From: Myxococcales bacterium
GTDB taxonomy: Bacteria > Myxococcota_A > Bradymonadia > UBA7976 > UBA1532
Length of the DNA stretch: 64,000 nt
NCBI GenBank assembly: GCA_020633555.1
Contig: JACKDL010000020.1
Span: 41,164 to 105,163 of the forward strand
Direction: 5' to 3'
The notes beneath the pieces were generated by a model. It was not told where the DNA came from and ran no database searches. It was given only the letters and a program-made list of their open reading frames with translations. The position numbers were made by a program, and so were the translations under genes. Below are positions 1 through 12,329 of this stretch, one piece after another. Position 1 is the stretch's first letter. Each line of letters starts with the position of its first letter.

Positions 1-476
1 CCCCGCAGCACGTCCACGTGCAGGGTGAGCCGGGCGGCGGTGGCGAAGCTCTGCAGCACGTGGGTGAGGTTCTCGCAGGCCAGCGTGCCCAGCAGCTCGC
101 GGCGCAGATCCAGGTGGATCTCGGCGTGGGGCCGGGCCGACAGATCCACCACCGCGCGGGCCAGCGCCTCGTCCAGGGGGGCGTAGGCGTGGCCGAAGCG
201 GGCGATGCCGGCGCGGGCGCCCAGGGCCTGGTCGAAGGCGGCGCCCAGGGCCAGCGCGCAGTCCTCGGCGGTGTGGTGGTCGTCGATGTGCAGGTCACCG
301 GTGCAGGTGAGCTGCAGGTCGAAGCGGGCGTGCTTGGTCAGGGCGCCCAGCATGTGATCCAGGAAGCCGATGCCGGTGCTCACCTGGGCCTGGCCAGCGC
401 CGTCCAGGCTCAGGGTGCAGTGGATGTCGGTCTCGCGGGTCTTCCGGGCCACCGTGGCGGTGCGCGGGGCGCTCAT
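1..476 (-). CDS. hisB: Imidazoleglycerol-phosphate dehydratase, C-terminus cut by window edge
   Basis: Catalyses dehydration of imidazole glycerol phosphate to imidazole acetol phosphate in histidine biosynthesis (cytoplasm). The translation opens MSAPRTATVARKTRETDIHC and contains the family signatures GFLDHMLG and the metal-binding HIDDHHTAEDC, followed by AHAEIHLDLR-like core text. About 158 of the usual 195 or so residues are visible; the remainder lies left of the window. The ATG at 476 overlaps the TGA of the preceding HisC-HAD gene by four bases (ATGA), so it should be translationally coupled to it. It is a single-domain HisB with no phosphatase domain in the visible part, which fits the phosphatase being supplied by the fused neighbour. 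Identification is firm. Confidence 0.95.
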   Translation of the reverse strand, partial: MSAPRTATVARKTRETDIHCTLSLDGAGQAQVSTGIGFLDHMLGALTKHARFDLQLTCTGDLHIDDHHTAEDCALALGAAFDQALGARAGIARFGHAYAPLDEALARAVVDLSARPHAEIHLDLRRELLGTLACENLTHVLQSFATAARLTLHVDVLR

Positions 477-2182
477 GGCAGCAGGGCCTCCAGGTCGGTC
501 AGGGCGGCCAGCACCCGCGCGGCGCCAGCGCCGATCAGGCTGGGGATCACCGCGTCGGCGGCCTCGCCGGGCGCCACCACGCCCAGGGCGATGACCCCCG
601 CGGCGCGGGCGGCCCGCACATCGTCGGGGGTGTCGCCGAGCATCCAGGCGCGGGTCAGCCCCAGCCGCGCCAGCGCCAGGCGCACCGGCGCGGGATCCGG
701 CTTGCGGGCGGCGTCCTCCATGCAGACGGCGGCGCTGAAAAGGTCTGTCAGATCATGCTGTTGCAAGAAGCGGTCGGCGTCGCCGCGGGGCCGCCCCGTC
801 ACCACGGCCAGGGGGATCCGATCGGCCAGGGCGGCCAGCCACGCCCGATCCACCAGCAGGCGCTCGTTGCGCCACAGCCCGCCCTGGTAGGCGGCCTCGA
901 AGGCCTCGGTCACGGCCTCCAGCGGCACCTCGACGCCCCGCGCGGCAAGCAGGCGCTGGCTGACGATCCAGTCGTTGTTGGCGTCGCCGGCGGCCTTCAC
1001 CGCCTCGATGTCGGGGTGGTCGACGGCCACGCCGAAGGCCGCGCAGGCCTGGATGATGGCCTGCCGGTAGCTGGCTCGCACGTCGGCCAGCACGCCGTCC
1101 ATGTCGAACAGCAGCGCCTGGGGCGCCAGGGCGGTCTGCAGGGCGTGGGTGAGCCGATCGAAGTCGCGGGGGTGGCCCGGGCAGGTGATGCGCACGGCGT
1201 CGGCGAGCCCGGCGCGACCCGGCCAGGCGCGGATGCCGATGCCCAGGGCCGCGAGCCCATCGCGGATCCACAGCGGGTCGCGCACCCGCGCGAAGACGAA
1301 GTTGGCCTGCTGGCCGGCGGCGACCTTGGCGCCCAGCCCGCGCAGCAGCTCGGTGAGGCCGGCCCGCTCTGCGGCCACCGACTGGATGAAGGCCGCCTCG
1401 TCGGGCAGGCCCAGCCGGCTCTGCACCATGAGCAGCGACGGGTGGCTGACGGCGTACGGCGCGCCGCACACCCGCAGCCAGCCGATGACGGGCGCGGGGC
1501 CGATGGCGTAGCCCACCCGCAGCCCCGCCAGGCCCCAGGCCTTCGAGAAGGTGCGCACCACCACCACGTTGGGCAGCGACAGCGCCAGGGCCGTCAGATC
1601 GTGCTCGGCGAACTCCACGTAGGCGTGGTCCAGCAGCACCACGCCGTGGGGCAGGGCCGCGCTCAGCGCCTGGAGTTGCTCGGCCGAGGCCACCTGCCCC
1701 GTGGGGTTGTTGGGGCTGACCATGGCCACCAGGCCCACGTCGTCGCCCAGGCGGGCGAGCACGGCCTCCAGCGGCCAGGGGCCCTCGGGCCAGTCCACCG
1801 CCTCGACGGTGGCGCCGGCGAGCTCGGCGTAGCGGCCGATCATCTCGAAGCCGGGCAGCGGCAGCAGGGCCCGCCGGCCGGGCTCCAGCACCGCCTTGCA
1901 CAGCCGGTCGATGGCGTCATCGCCGCCGGCGGTGACGATGATCTGCGCCGGATCCACCCCGTGCTGGTCGGCGAGCCGCACCTCGAGTTCGGCGGGCTTC
2001 GGGTAGCGCCGCAGGGCGGCGGGGTAACGCAGGGCGGGGGCGTCCAGCAGGCTGGCCGGCGGCTTGGCGCCCTCGTTGCCGTCCAGGTGCAGGTCGATGG
2101 GCGCGCCCGCGCGGGGCACCTTGTACGGCTGGGCGTCGCCCACCCGGGCCGCGGGGCGCACGGCGAACGGGGGGGTGGTCAC
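473..2182 (-). CDS. hisC: Histidinol-phosphate aminotransferase fused to HAD-family phosphatase
   Basis: A 569-residue bifunctional-looking enzyme. Residues about 1-350 are a PLP aminotransferase of the HisC type: SPNNPTG near 156-162, LLDHAYVEF near 183-191 and the PLP lysine in TFSKAWGLAGLRVGY (K214). Residues about 356-569 are a HAD subfamily IA domain: motif I LLFDMDGVLAD (D360 nucleophile, D362), VVTGRPRGD for motif II, a lysine in ARKPDP, and MLGDTPDDV for the acidic motif. The GTG start at 2182 overlaps the hisG stop (GTGA). In the pathway HisC makes histidinol phosphate and a HAD or PHP phosphatase removes the phosphate; fusion of the two steps is a reasonable inference, but the HAD substrate is not proven by sequence. 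HAD domains attached to HisC are known as a family type, to my recollection. Confidence 0.9.
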   Translation of the reverse strand: MTTPPFAVRPAARVGDAQPYKVPRAGAPIDLHLDGNEGAKPPASLLDAPALRYPAALRRYPKPAELEVRLADQHGVDPAQIIVTAGGDDAIDRLCKAVLEPGRRALLPLPGFEMIGRYAELAGATVEAVDWPEGPWPLEAVLARLGDDVGLVAMVSPNNPTGQVASAEQLQALSAALPHGVVLLDHAYVEFAEHDLTALALSLPNVVVVRTFSKAWGLAGLRVGYAIGPAPVIGWLRVCGAPYAVSHPSLLMVQSRLGLPDEAAFIQSVAAERAGLTELLRGLGAKVAAGQQANFVFARVRDPLWIRDGLAALGIGIRAWPGRAGLADAVRITCPGHPRDFDRLTHALQTALAPQALLFDMDGVLADVRASYRQAIIQACAAFGVAVDHPDIEAVKAAGDANNDWIVSQRLLAARGVEVPLEAVTEAFEAAYQGGLWRNERLLVDRAWLAALADRIPLAVVTGRPRGDADRFLQQHDLTDLFSAAVCMEDAARKPDPAPVRLALARLGLTRAWMLGDTPDDVRAARAAGVIALGVVAPGEAADAVIPSLIGAGAARVLAALTDLEALLP

Positions 2183-3039
2183 GGGACGATCTGCGCCAGC
2201 TCGCTGACCACCAGATCCATGCCGCCGCAGGCCTTGATCTCGGGGATCAGGGTGGGCAGCACCTTGCGCAGCACGGCGGACTTCACGGCGAAGCCCGCGT
2301 CGCCCGCCAGCTTGGCCACCGTGGGCTCGCGCATGCAGGGCAGCACGGCGATCAGCGCGTCCAGCCGGTCGGCGGGCACGTTCACCTCGAGCATGACCCG
2401 GCGGCGGGCCTCGAGCACCGAGCGGATGAGCATGGCCAGGTGCTCGATGCGGTCGCGTCGGCTGGGATCGTCCAGCGTCTTCGGGTGGGCGTACATGCGG
2501 GTGGAGGAGCGCATGAGCTCGTCGACGATCTGGAGCTGGTTGGCCACCAGGGTGGCCCCCGTGGCGGTGTTGTCGACGATGCAGTCGGCGTCCTCGGGCG
2601 GGAACACCTCGGTGGCGCCGTAGCTGCGCACGAAGCGGGCGTCCAGGCCCTGCCGCTGAATCCACGCCTGCGTGAGGTTGACGTACTCCGACGCCACCAC
2701 CAGGTGCTGCTTGGGCAGCGCGCCGTCCACCAGCAGGTCCACCGGGGCCGCGGCCACCAGGCGCACGGGGTCCATCTCGGTGTCGAGCAGCTCGGTGAGC
2801 TCGACGCCCTTCTCGGCCACCCAGTCGGCCCCGGCGAAGCCCACGTCGCGGGTGCCGGCGTGCAGCATCTCGACGATGTTGTGGGGCTTGAGGATCTTGG
2901 TCTCCACCCCGGGAAGTGAGACAGTCGGGCGGTAGTTGCGCCGGCCCAGGCGCACCTGCACGCCGGCGTCGCCGAGCAGACGGAACACCCCGTCCTGCAT
3001 ACGGCCCTTTGGCAGGGCCAGGCGGATCATGTCGGCCAT
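2179..3039 (-). CDS. hisG: ATP phosphoribosyltransferase, long form
   Basis: First committed step of histidine biosynthesis: ATP plus PRPP to phosphoribosyl-ATP. Starting at the ATG at 3039 the protein opens MADMIRLALPKGRMQDGVF, the standard HisG N-terminus, and runs 286 residues, the length of the long (HisZ-independent) form whose C-terminal ACT-like domain binds histidine; the tail with LIPEIKACGGMDLVVSE supports that. The phosphate-binding segment IVDNTATGATL is present. An upstream in-frame codon at 3075 would add 12 residues, but GGAG lies at good distance from 3039 and the family normally starts there. It heads the hisG-hisC/HAD-hisB unit and is divergent from the lipoprotein gene at 3132, with 92 bases between them that must hold both promoters. 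Confidence 0.94.
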   Translation of the reverse strand: MADMIRLALPKGRMQDGVFRLLGDAGVQVRLGRRNYRPTVSLPGVETKILKPHNIVEMLHAGTRDVGFAGADWVAEKGVELTELLDTEMDPVRLVAAAPVDLLVDGALPKQHLVVASEYVNLTQAWIQRQGLDARFVRSYGATEVFPPEDADCIVDNTATGATLVANQLQIVDELMRSSTRMYAHPKTLDDPSRRDRIEHLAMLIRSVLEARRRVMLEVNVPADRLDALIAVLPCMREPTVAKLAGDAGFAVKSAVLRKVLPTLIPEIKACGGMDLVVSELAQIVP

Positions 3040-3131
3040 CGAGGGGGCTCCGTCTGTGGTGGGGCCAGGGGCCACAGTTTGAGCAGAAGCGCGCGGTGAG
3101 GCAACGGCCCCCCGCGTTGAGGGGAGGCGAG

Positions 3132-3962
3132 ATGATGCGCATGCGAGGTTGGGCGTTGCTGACGGCGCTGGTGGCCGTGCCGGCTGCGGGCTGTGGCGAC
3201 GACGCCAGCCGCGAAGCCGCGCGGGGCCGCGCCAAGGCGGCCAAGGACAAGCGCAAGGCCGAGCAGGTGGCGGCCGACAAGGCCAAGGCCGCGGCGGCCG
3301 AGGACGCGGCGAAGAACATCTACCAGTTCAGCGAGAAGCCCACCTTCGCCAGCATCCCCGACAAGCCCGTGGTGGGGCGGCTGCGCAACGCGGCCTTCGA
3401 CATCCAGCAGGTGGTGCTGGAGCCCGTGGGCGACGCCTGGCAGATCCAGTTTCACGACGCGAAGCTGGCCCACCCCACGGCCCTGGCCCGCGACAGCCAC
3501 CCCCTGGTGGTGACCCTGGACGGCGAGCTGCCGCAGCCGGGCAAGCGCTACGAGCGCGAGCTGGCCGAGGGCGGGGCCGAGTGGCTCCTGCCCCCGATGG
3601 ACGCTGCGCCGGCGCAGCCGGCGGCCGGTCGCAAGCTGAAGAAGGGCGAGGCGGCGCCCCCGTCGGCCGCGGCCTCGGCGGCCGCCGGCCCCACCACGTG
3701 GCGGCCCGACATCGGCTACGTCGTCGAGATCACGCGCTGGGAGGCGAAGCCCTACGACGAGGGCGGCCCGGCCTTCCAGGACGCGGGCCTGGCGGACGGT
3801 CGGGTGGCGCTGGTGATGCGCGGCGGTGGGCTGCCCGAGGCCTGGGTCGCCGGCACCTTCCAGGACGCCACGGTCCGTTACATGGGCAAGCCCCGCGTCC
3901 CCACCGCCCCCGCCGACGCGCCCGCCGAGGCGCAGCAGAAGGGCGGCAAGGGCAGCAAGTAA
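3132..3962 (+). CDS. Predicted lipoprotein of unknown function
   Basis: A 276-residue protein with a short basic N-terminus, a hydrophobic stretch and a lipobox ending AAGC (Cys near residue 21), so it is probably acylated and exported. Residues about 25-60 are an Ala/Lys/Glu/Asp-rich helix-prone segment, followed by a beta-rich domain starting NIYQFSEKPTF. A low-complexity Ala/Pro stretch near residue 160-185 separates the two halves, and the C-terminus is Lys/Gly-rich. GGGGAGG sits just upstream of the ATG at 3132 (a second ATG follows immediately at 3135). It is divergent from hisG and precedes the large repeat protein by 70 bases. I recognise no family. Confidence 0.75.
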   Translation: MMRMRGWALLTALVAVPAAGCGDDASREAARGRAKAAKDKRKAEQVAADKAKAAAAEDAAKNIYQFSEKPTFASIPDKPVVGRLRNAAFDIQQVVLEPVGDAWQIQFHDAKLAHPTALARDSHPLVVTLDGELPQPGKRYERELAEGGAEWLLPPMDAAPAQPAAGRKLKKGEAAPPSAAASAAAGPTTWRPDIGYVVEITRWEAKPYDEGGPAFQDAGLADGRVALVMRGGGLPEAWVAGTFQDATVRYMGKPRVPTAPADAPAEAQQKGGKGSK

Positions 3963-4032
3963 TCCGCAGGCGGCATTCGACGCCCGGTTCTGGCACCCTG
4001 GCCCGGGGGAGCCAGCACTGGGGGTTCGAGAG

Positions 4033-7533
<3,501 letters not shown>

Positions 7534-7543
7534 GGCCCTCCCT

Positions 7544-8797
7544 TCAGCGGGCCTGCTGCGCCAGCCAGGCCAGCGCCGCCGCCAGGGCGGCGTCCTCGCC
7601 CGCGGGGTTCAGGTCACCGAATTCCAAAGGCACATCAGCCACATAGGCCTCGCGCGGGGTGCCATCCACGTGACTCAGGTGCTCGGCGCCCAGCTCCACG
7701 GTGGCGCCGCAGATCCCCAGCGGGAAGCGGTGCAGGGCGCCCAGCAGATCGCCCATGTCGGGGGCGAAGGTGCGGGCCCCGGCGGCGGCGTGCAGGCCGA
7801 TGACCAGCCCCTCGCCCATGCTGCCCGTCCACGGGCCGCCCAGCACGGCCACCGGGCCGGTGAAGCGCGGCGCCCGGGGCGCGACCCACTCCACGAACAC
7901 CCGGGGCACGGTGGTCTCGCGCTCGACGCCCGGGATCCGGTGGCGCTGGTAGGGCCGCTCGCGGTCGATGAAGTGGCCGATGACCGCCCGGGCCACGTCG
8001 GTGTTGCCGCCGCTGGGGGTGTTGCGCAGGTCGATGACCAGGGCGCGGGCGTCCAGCGCGCCCTTCAGGGCGGCGTCGAAGGCGGCGATGGTGGCCCGGT
8101 CGCCCAGGGAGTTCTCGAAGCGCAGCACCGCGCTGTCGCCCACCCGCGTGAGCGTGACCGGCGGCCGCTGCTGGACCGCCTTGGCGAAGTCGCGGGGGTT
8201 GCCCAGGGTGAGCGTGCGGGGCTGGTCACCCACTTGGAAGGTCAGCCGCCGCTCGCCGGCGCGGCGCCCGTTCACGAGCAGGCTGGCCGCGTAGTCGCGC
8301 TGCGCCGGGCTGGGGCGGGCCACGACGCCCGCGTGCAGGGCGGCCACCGCCTGCGCCAGGGGCTGCCCGTCCACCGCGGTGACCTGCCAGCCGGGCCGCA
8401 CGCCTGCCTGGGCGGCCGGTGAGCCCGCGCGCACCTGCGTGACGATGAACGCCTCGGCCCGGGCCGCCACCACCAGGTCCGACGACGTGGGGAAGACGTT
8501 CAGCCCGTCGTCGGCGATGGGGCCCACCAGCAGGTGCGGATCGGCGAACGCGTAGGTGGCGCGCAGCAGGGCCGCCCGCACCGCGGCGTCGCCCTGGGCG
8601 GCGGCCACAGGGTCCCGGGCCTGCGCCAGCACGGCGGCCACGTCCAGCTCGGGCCGCTCCAGATAGGCGTAGTAGGCCCGCAAGGTTCTCTCGAAGGCGG
8701 CCCACGCGGCGGGCCCGGTGCAGGGCGGCTCAGCCGTCGCCGGACCGAACCCGGCCGTCAGCAGGGCGCCGAGGCCCCAGCGCGCCGTGCGCCTCAC
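7544..8797 (-). CDS. S41-family (C-terminal processing) peptidase with PDZ domain, exported
   Basis: A 417-residue protein with a hydrophobic N-terminus (GLGALLTAGFGPATA) that reads as a signal peptide. A PDZ-like domain lies near residues 110-145 (VRAGSPAAQAGVRPGWQVTAVDG) and the S41 core follows: ALVIDLRNTPSGGNTDVA and then GGPWTGSMGEG, where the Ser after TG is the expected nucleophile. This family cleaves proteins near their C-termini and usually works in the periplasm. The GTG start at 8797 overlaps the stop of the upstream lipoprotein gene (GTGA), so the two are translationally coupled; the lipoprotein may be its partner or substrate, which is inference. Confidence 0.85.
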   Translation of the reverse strand: MRRTARWGLGALLTAGFGPATAEPPCTGPAAWAAFERTLRAYYAYLERPELDVAAVLAQARDPVAAAQGDAAVRAALLRATYAFADPHLLVGPIADDGLNVFPTSSDLVVAARAEAFIVTQVRAGSPAAQAGVRPGWQVTAVDGQPLAQAVAALHAGVVARPSPAQRDYAASLLVNGRRAGERRLTFQVGDQPRTLTLGNPRDFAKAVQQRPPVTLTRVGDSAVLRFENSLGDRATIAAFDAALKGALDARALVIDLRNTPSGGNTDVARAVIGHFIDRERPYQRHRIPGVERETTVPRVFVEWVAPRAPRFTGPVAVLGGPWTGSMGEGLVIGLHAAAGARTFAPDMGDLLGALHRFPLGICGATVELGAEHLSHVDGTPREAYVADVPLEFGDLNPAGEDAALAAALAWLAQQAR

Positions 8798-10320
8798 TCG
8801 ACGAAGTTCCGGCAGCGCCCGTCCTGGCACACCTGCTGGTGGCAGCAGTCGGCGTCGAAGCGGCAGCCGGCGCAGAAGCCGTCCACGCAGCCCAGCCCGT
8901 TCAGGCACGAGCCCGCGCCGCAGCCGTCGCAGTTGTCGCCCCAGCTCTCGGGCAGATCGGGCCGGCCCCCTGCACCCCCCGCGCCGCCACCCCCTGCGCC
9001 GCCCTGCCCGCCCGGGATGGGCTCGGGCTCCTCGCCCGGGCAGTTCAGGGCCGTCACCGAGCGGTCGTAGGCCACGTTCACGTAGCCGGCCACGTCCAGG
9101 TCGCCCACGAACAGGCTGCCGAACACCCGCAGGAAGCCCGGCGCCGTCACCCGCGCGTGGGGCGCGTACAGGTTGCCCACGAAGGCCGCGGCGCCCACCA
9201 GCACCACGTCCTCGCGGCTGGCCACGTACACCCGGCTGGCGGCGGGCCGCGCCTCGTCGCCGAAGGTGATCGCGCCGATGCTGCCCAGGTTGCCGCGGAT
9301 GAAGACGTCGATCTCGGCGCCCTCGGCCAAGTCGAAGTCCAGGCTGCCGAAGGTGGCCACCGGGCCGTCCACCATCAGGGCCACGCGGCCGGTGACGTGC
9401 ACGTCGATGCCGCCCACCCCGCTGATCTCACTCAGGTAGTAGCGGCCGCAGGGCAGGGTGATCTCGTGGATCCCGACGGTCTGCTTGAGCACGTCGGGGT
9501 CCAGCCCGATGAGGGCGTTGTCGTTGCGCCGGCGGGCCTGATCCACGAACCCGGCGATGTCATAGGGGTCCTCGCAGGCGCAGGGGGGATCCACCCGCAC
9601 CGGGCCCTGGGTGGTGTCGCCGTCCACGTCGGGCACGGCGATCACCAGCCCCTCGTGGTGCAGGTCGCGCTTCACGGTCAGCACGGCCGTCGTGTAGTTG
9701 CCCTTCAGGTATGCATCGCGCCCGGTGCGCGTGACCCCGGGGATCACCGCGTCGGGGGCCATGCGCAGATCGCCCGCGGCCTTCAGGTAGCCCACGAACT
9801 CCAGCGGCTGCGGGCCGGCCACGGTGAAGGGGCCGCCCACGTCGGTGAAGCCCAGGCCGGCCAGGTAGCTGCCGTTCACCCCGAAGCTGGCGCCGGTGCT
9901 GGCCTCGCCGTCGTCGTCCTCGCCCGGGGCGCCCTGCACGCGGCTGTCGAAGCCGCGGGTACGCACGTAGCCGGCGGTGCGGGCGTCGCGGCAGGTGCAC
10001 ACGCTCTGGGCGAACACCTGCTCGGCGATGCTGCCGGCGCAGGTCTCGCGCACCACGTCGCGGCCGTTGCCCAGGTCCACCAACGGGCCGATGCCCTCGC
10101 AGAAGTCGTCGCGATCCTGATCGAGCGGATCCGCCTCGGGGGGCACCGCGGCCCCCCCGCCGGCGCCGCCCGCGGCGGGCGACACGCCCTGGTCCACCCC
10201 GTCCGGTACCTTGCCCGGCGGCTGCTGGGCGCCGGGCTCGGCGGCAGGCTGCTCCAGGGTGGCGTCGCCGCAGGCGGCCAGGGCCAGAGCCACGGTCATC
10301 AAGCACGGTGCGCGTCGCAT
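8794..10320 (-). CDS. Cys-rich lipoprotein with polymer-forming-like beta domain
   Basis: A 508-residue protein. The N-terminus has a clear lipobox (VALALAAC, Cys about 17) followed by a Gly/Pro/Ala linker. Residues about 200-430 contain a repetitive short-strand pattern (GGIDVHVTGRVALMVDG, GSLDFDLAEGAEIDVFIRGN, VGNLYAPHARVTAPG) like bactofilin-type or choice-of-anchor beta helices seen in myxobacterial exported proteins. A Gly-rich spacer then leads to a C-terminal knot with about twelve Cys in 45 residues (CDGCGAGSC ... CCHQQVCQDGRC). GGAGG sits six bases before the ATG. It is coupled by GTGA overlap to the S41 protease. Function unknown; location outer membrane or surface is inferred. Confidence 0.8.
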   Translation of the reverse strand: MRRAPCLMTVALALAACGDATLEQPAAEPGAQQPPGKVPDGVDQGVSPAAGGAGGGAAVPPEADPLDQDRDDFCEGIGPLVDLGNGRDVVRETCAGSIAEQVFAQSVCTCRDARTAGYVRTRGFDSRVQGAPGEDDDGEASTGASFGVNGSYLAGLGFTDVGGPFTVAGPQPLEFVGYLKAAGDLRMAPDAVIPGVTRTGRDAYLKGNYTTAVLTVKRDLHHEGLVIAVPDVDGDTTQGPVRVDPPCACEDPYDIAGFVDQARRRNDNALIGLDPDVLKQTVGIHEITLPCGRYYLSEISGVGGIDVHVTGRVALMVDGPVATFGSLDFDLAEGAEIDVFIRGNLGSIGAITFGDEARPAASRVYVASREDVVLVGAAAFVGNLYAPHARVTAPGFLRVFGSLFVGDLDVAGYVNVAYDRSVTALNCPGEEPEPIPGGQGGAGGGGAGGAGGRPDLPESWGDNCDGCGAGSCLNGLGCVDGFCAGCRFDADCCHQQVCQDGRCRNFVE

Positions 10321-10363
10321 CAGGAACCTCCGGGGCCAAAGCGCAGCAAGGCCCGTGCCGCGG

Positions 10364-10789
10364 TCAGGGGCCGGGCAACCGGGCGCGCTGGGGTGTGGCG
10401 ACCCCGGGCCCGGGTGACCACCGGGCCGACCAGGGCGCCGCCAGGTGTCGGCCGCCCCCCGGGGCGCAGGCCACGATCCACACCGCGTCGCCGTCCACCC
10501 AGAAGACGGCCACCTGATCGAAGCGCCGGCCCAGGGCCAGCGCCTCGGCCAGTGCGCACTCCACGCCGTGGCTGGCCTCGCGCCAGGCGCCGTCCCGCGA
10601 GCCGGCGTCGATGGGCCAGTGCCGGTGGCGCAGCGCGCGCCGCAGCACCTGATCCAGGCGAGCGTTCTCGGCCGCGCCCACCCGCCGCCCGCGCGGGTTG
10701 TGGGCGGTGACGACCGCGAAGCGCGCGGGCCGCCCGGGGGCGCTGGTGAACCAGGTCTGGCGGTACAGCGTGATCACGCCCAGGACCAT
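10364..10789 (-). CDS. DUF3293-type protein
   Basis: A 141-residue cytoplasmic-looking protein. It carries the pattern I associate with DUF3293: FAVVTAHNPRGR near the N-terminus, then N..L...L, a Trp followed by the acidic/Ser stretch WREASHGVE, then ALALGRRFDQVAVFWVDGD. No function is known for the family. The ATG at 10789 was chosen because the conserved part begins a few residues later (ITLYRQTWF); the frame is open further upstream but that part overlaps the divergent glycosyltransferase. The two start codons are nearly adjacent, so each promoter must lie in or very near the other gene. Confidence 0.72.
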   Translation of the reverse strand: MVLGVITLYRQTWFTSAPGRPARFAVVTAHNPRGRRVGAAENARLDQVLRRALRHRHWPIDAGSRDGAWREASHGVECALAEALALGRRFDQVAVFWVDGDAVWIVACAPGGGRHLAAPWSARWSPGPGVATPQRARLPGP

Positions 10790-10793
10790 ACCC

Positions 10794-12314
10794 GTGGACA
10801 GCGCGGGCGTCCCGTGCGACCACCCGGCCGTGCGAATTCCCGGGCCAGCGTGGGTGTGGGGGCTGGTGGCGGCCGGCGTCGCCCTGCGCGTCACCGGCCT
10901 GGGCGACGCGGTGTGGTGGCACGACGAGGTGTTCACCCGGGTCTTCGCCACCGGTCACGCCCCGCGGCAGTGGTTCAGCGAGGTGTACGGCAGAGGGCCC
11001 GTCACTGCGGCAGATCTTCTTCGGTTTCAACAGCTTGACCCCGGGCTGGGCCCCGCCGACACCGTGCTGGGCCTGGCCCGCGACGAGCCCCAGAACCCGC
11101 CGCTGTTCTACCTGCTGGCCCACCTGTGGATGCGCCTGTTCGGCGATGGCGTGGCGGCGGTGCGCAGCCTGGCGGCGCTGTTCGGCGTGGGCACGGTGGC
11201 GGCGGGCACCTGGTGGGCCCACGAGGCCTTTGGCGACCGGCGCACCACGGCCTTGGCGGCCGCGGGCTTGAGCCTGTCGCCGGCGCTCATCCTGTTCGCC
11301 CAGGAGGCCCGCGCCTACAGCCTGTGGACCCTGCTGCTGGCGGCCTCGTCGGCGGCGCTGCTGCGGGCCTGGCGGAGCGGGGGCTGGGCGTGGCTGGCGT
11401 ACGGTGCGGCCACCACGCTGGCCCTGTACACCAGCCTGTCCCACGCCGGCGTCATCGCCGCGCAGGTGCTTTGGGTGGCCTGGCAGGCCCGAGGTCGACC
11501 CACCCGCCGCGCCCTGACGGCGGCGGGCACCCTGGCCGTGTGCGCGGTGCTCTACGCCCCCTGGGGGTGGATGGTGGCCGATCACTGGTCGGCGGTGCGG
11601 GCCAGCACCGCCTGGACCCGCGAGATCGTGGTGCCCCGCGCCGAGCTGCTGGGCAGCTTCGCCCTGAACCTCAGCCGCGCCGCGCTGGACCTGGGCGGCG
11701 AGCCTGGCGGCTGGGCCTGGCTGCCGGTGGGCCTGGCCGCGACGGCGGCGTTGGGGGCGGCCTGGACCCTGCGCCGCCGCCCGCTCATGCTCGGCATCGC
11801 GGCCGTGCCCGTCGCCCTGCTCCTGGTGCCCGATCTGCTGTTCGGCGGCATCCGCAGCGTGTCCACCCGCTATCTGCTGCCCACCCTGCTGGTGGCCGTG
11901 GTGGCGCTGGCCCGGGCCACCCGCGCGCGCCCGGCCCTGGCCCTGGCCTGGCTGCTGCCCATGGGCTTGAGCGCCGCCCACAACGCGCAGGATCCCACGC
12001 CCTGGATCAAGGGGCTGAGCCGGGGCCTGCCGGCGGTGGCGCGGCAGATCGCGGCGGCGGAACGCCCGCTGGTGGTGGGCGATCGCGAGCACCACAACCC
12101 CGGCAACCTCATGGCGCTGGCGCAGCAGGTCCCCCCCGACACCCGCTTCGAGCTGTTGCTGGTGTACGAGGGCTACCGGCTGCCGGCGGACCCCGGGACG
12201 GTGTTCCTGTTCAGCCCCGTGCCGTGGTTCCCCGGCAAGGTCGCGGTCCGGCATGGGCGGCGGGCCACCGCGCTGGAACGCGACCTGTACCTGAGCCTCT
12301 GGCGGCTGGATTAG
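10794..12314 (+). CDS. GT39-like integral membrane glycosyltransferase
   Basis: A 506-residue protein with about eleven hydrophobic segments. The first periplasmic loop has the paired acidic motif WWHDEVF expected of the GT-C fold (PMT / ArnT / RgtA-like), followed by NPPLFYLLAHLWMRLFGDG and RSLAALFG, which is a characteristic stretch of this superfamily. Such enzymes move a sugar from a polyprenyl-phosphate carrier onto a protein, lipid or glycan; acceptor and donor cannot be read here. Start is uncertain: GTG 10794 has AGGA at good distance, GTG 10830 is the alternative and has no visible ribosome site. Convergent with the lipoprotein gene at 12330. Confidence 0.82.
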   Translation: MDSAGVPCDHPAVRIPGPAWVWGLVAAGVALRVTGLGDAVWWHDEVFTRVFATGHAPRQWFSEVYGRGPVTAADLLRFQQLDPGLGPADTVLGLARDEPQNPPLFYLLAHLWMRLFGDGVAAVRSLAALFGVGTVAAGTWWAHEAFGDRRTTALAAAGLSLSPALILFAQEARAYSLWTLLLAASSAALLRAWRSGGWAWLAYGAATTLALYTSLSHAGVIAAQVLWVAWQARGRPTRRALTAAGTLAVCAVLYAPWGWMVADHWSAVRASTAWTREIVVPRAELLGSFALNLSRAALDLGGEPGGWAWLPVGLAATAALGAAWTLRRRPLMLGIAAVPVALLLVPDLLFGGIRSVSTRYLLPTLLVAVVALARATRARPALALAWLLPMGLSAAHNAQDPTPWIKGLSRGLPAVARQIAAAERPLVVGDREHHNPGNLMALAQQVPPDTRFELLLVYEGYRLPADPGTVFLFSPVPWFPGKVAVRHGRRATALERDLYLSLWRLD

Positions 12315-12329
12315 CAGCCTGCCTGGCGC

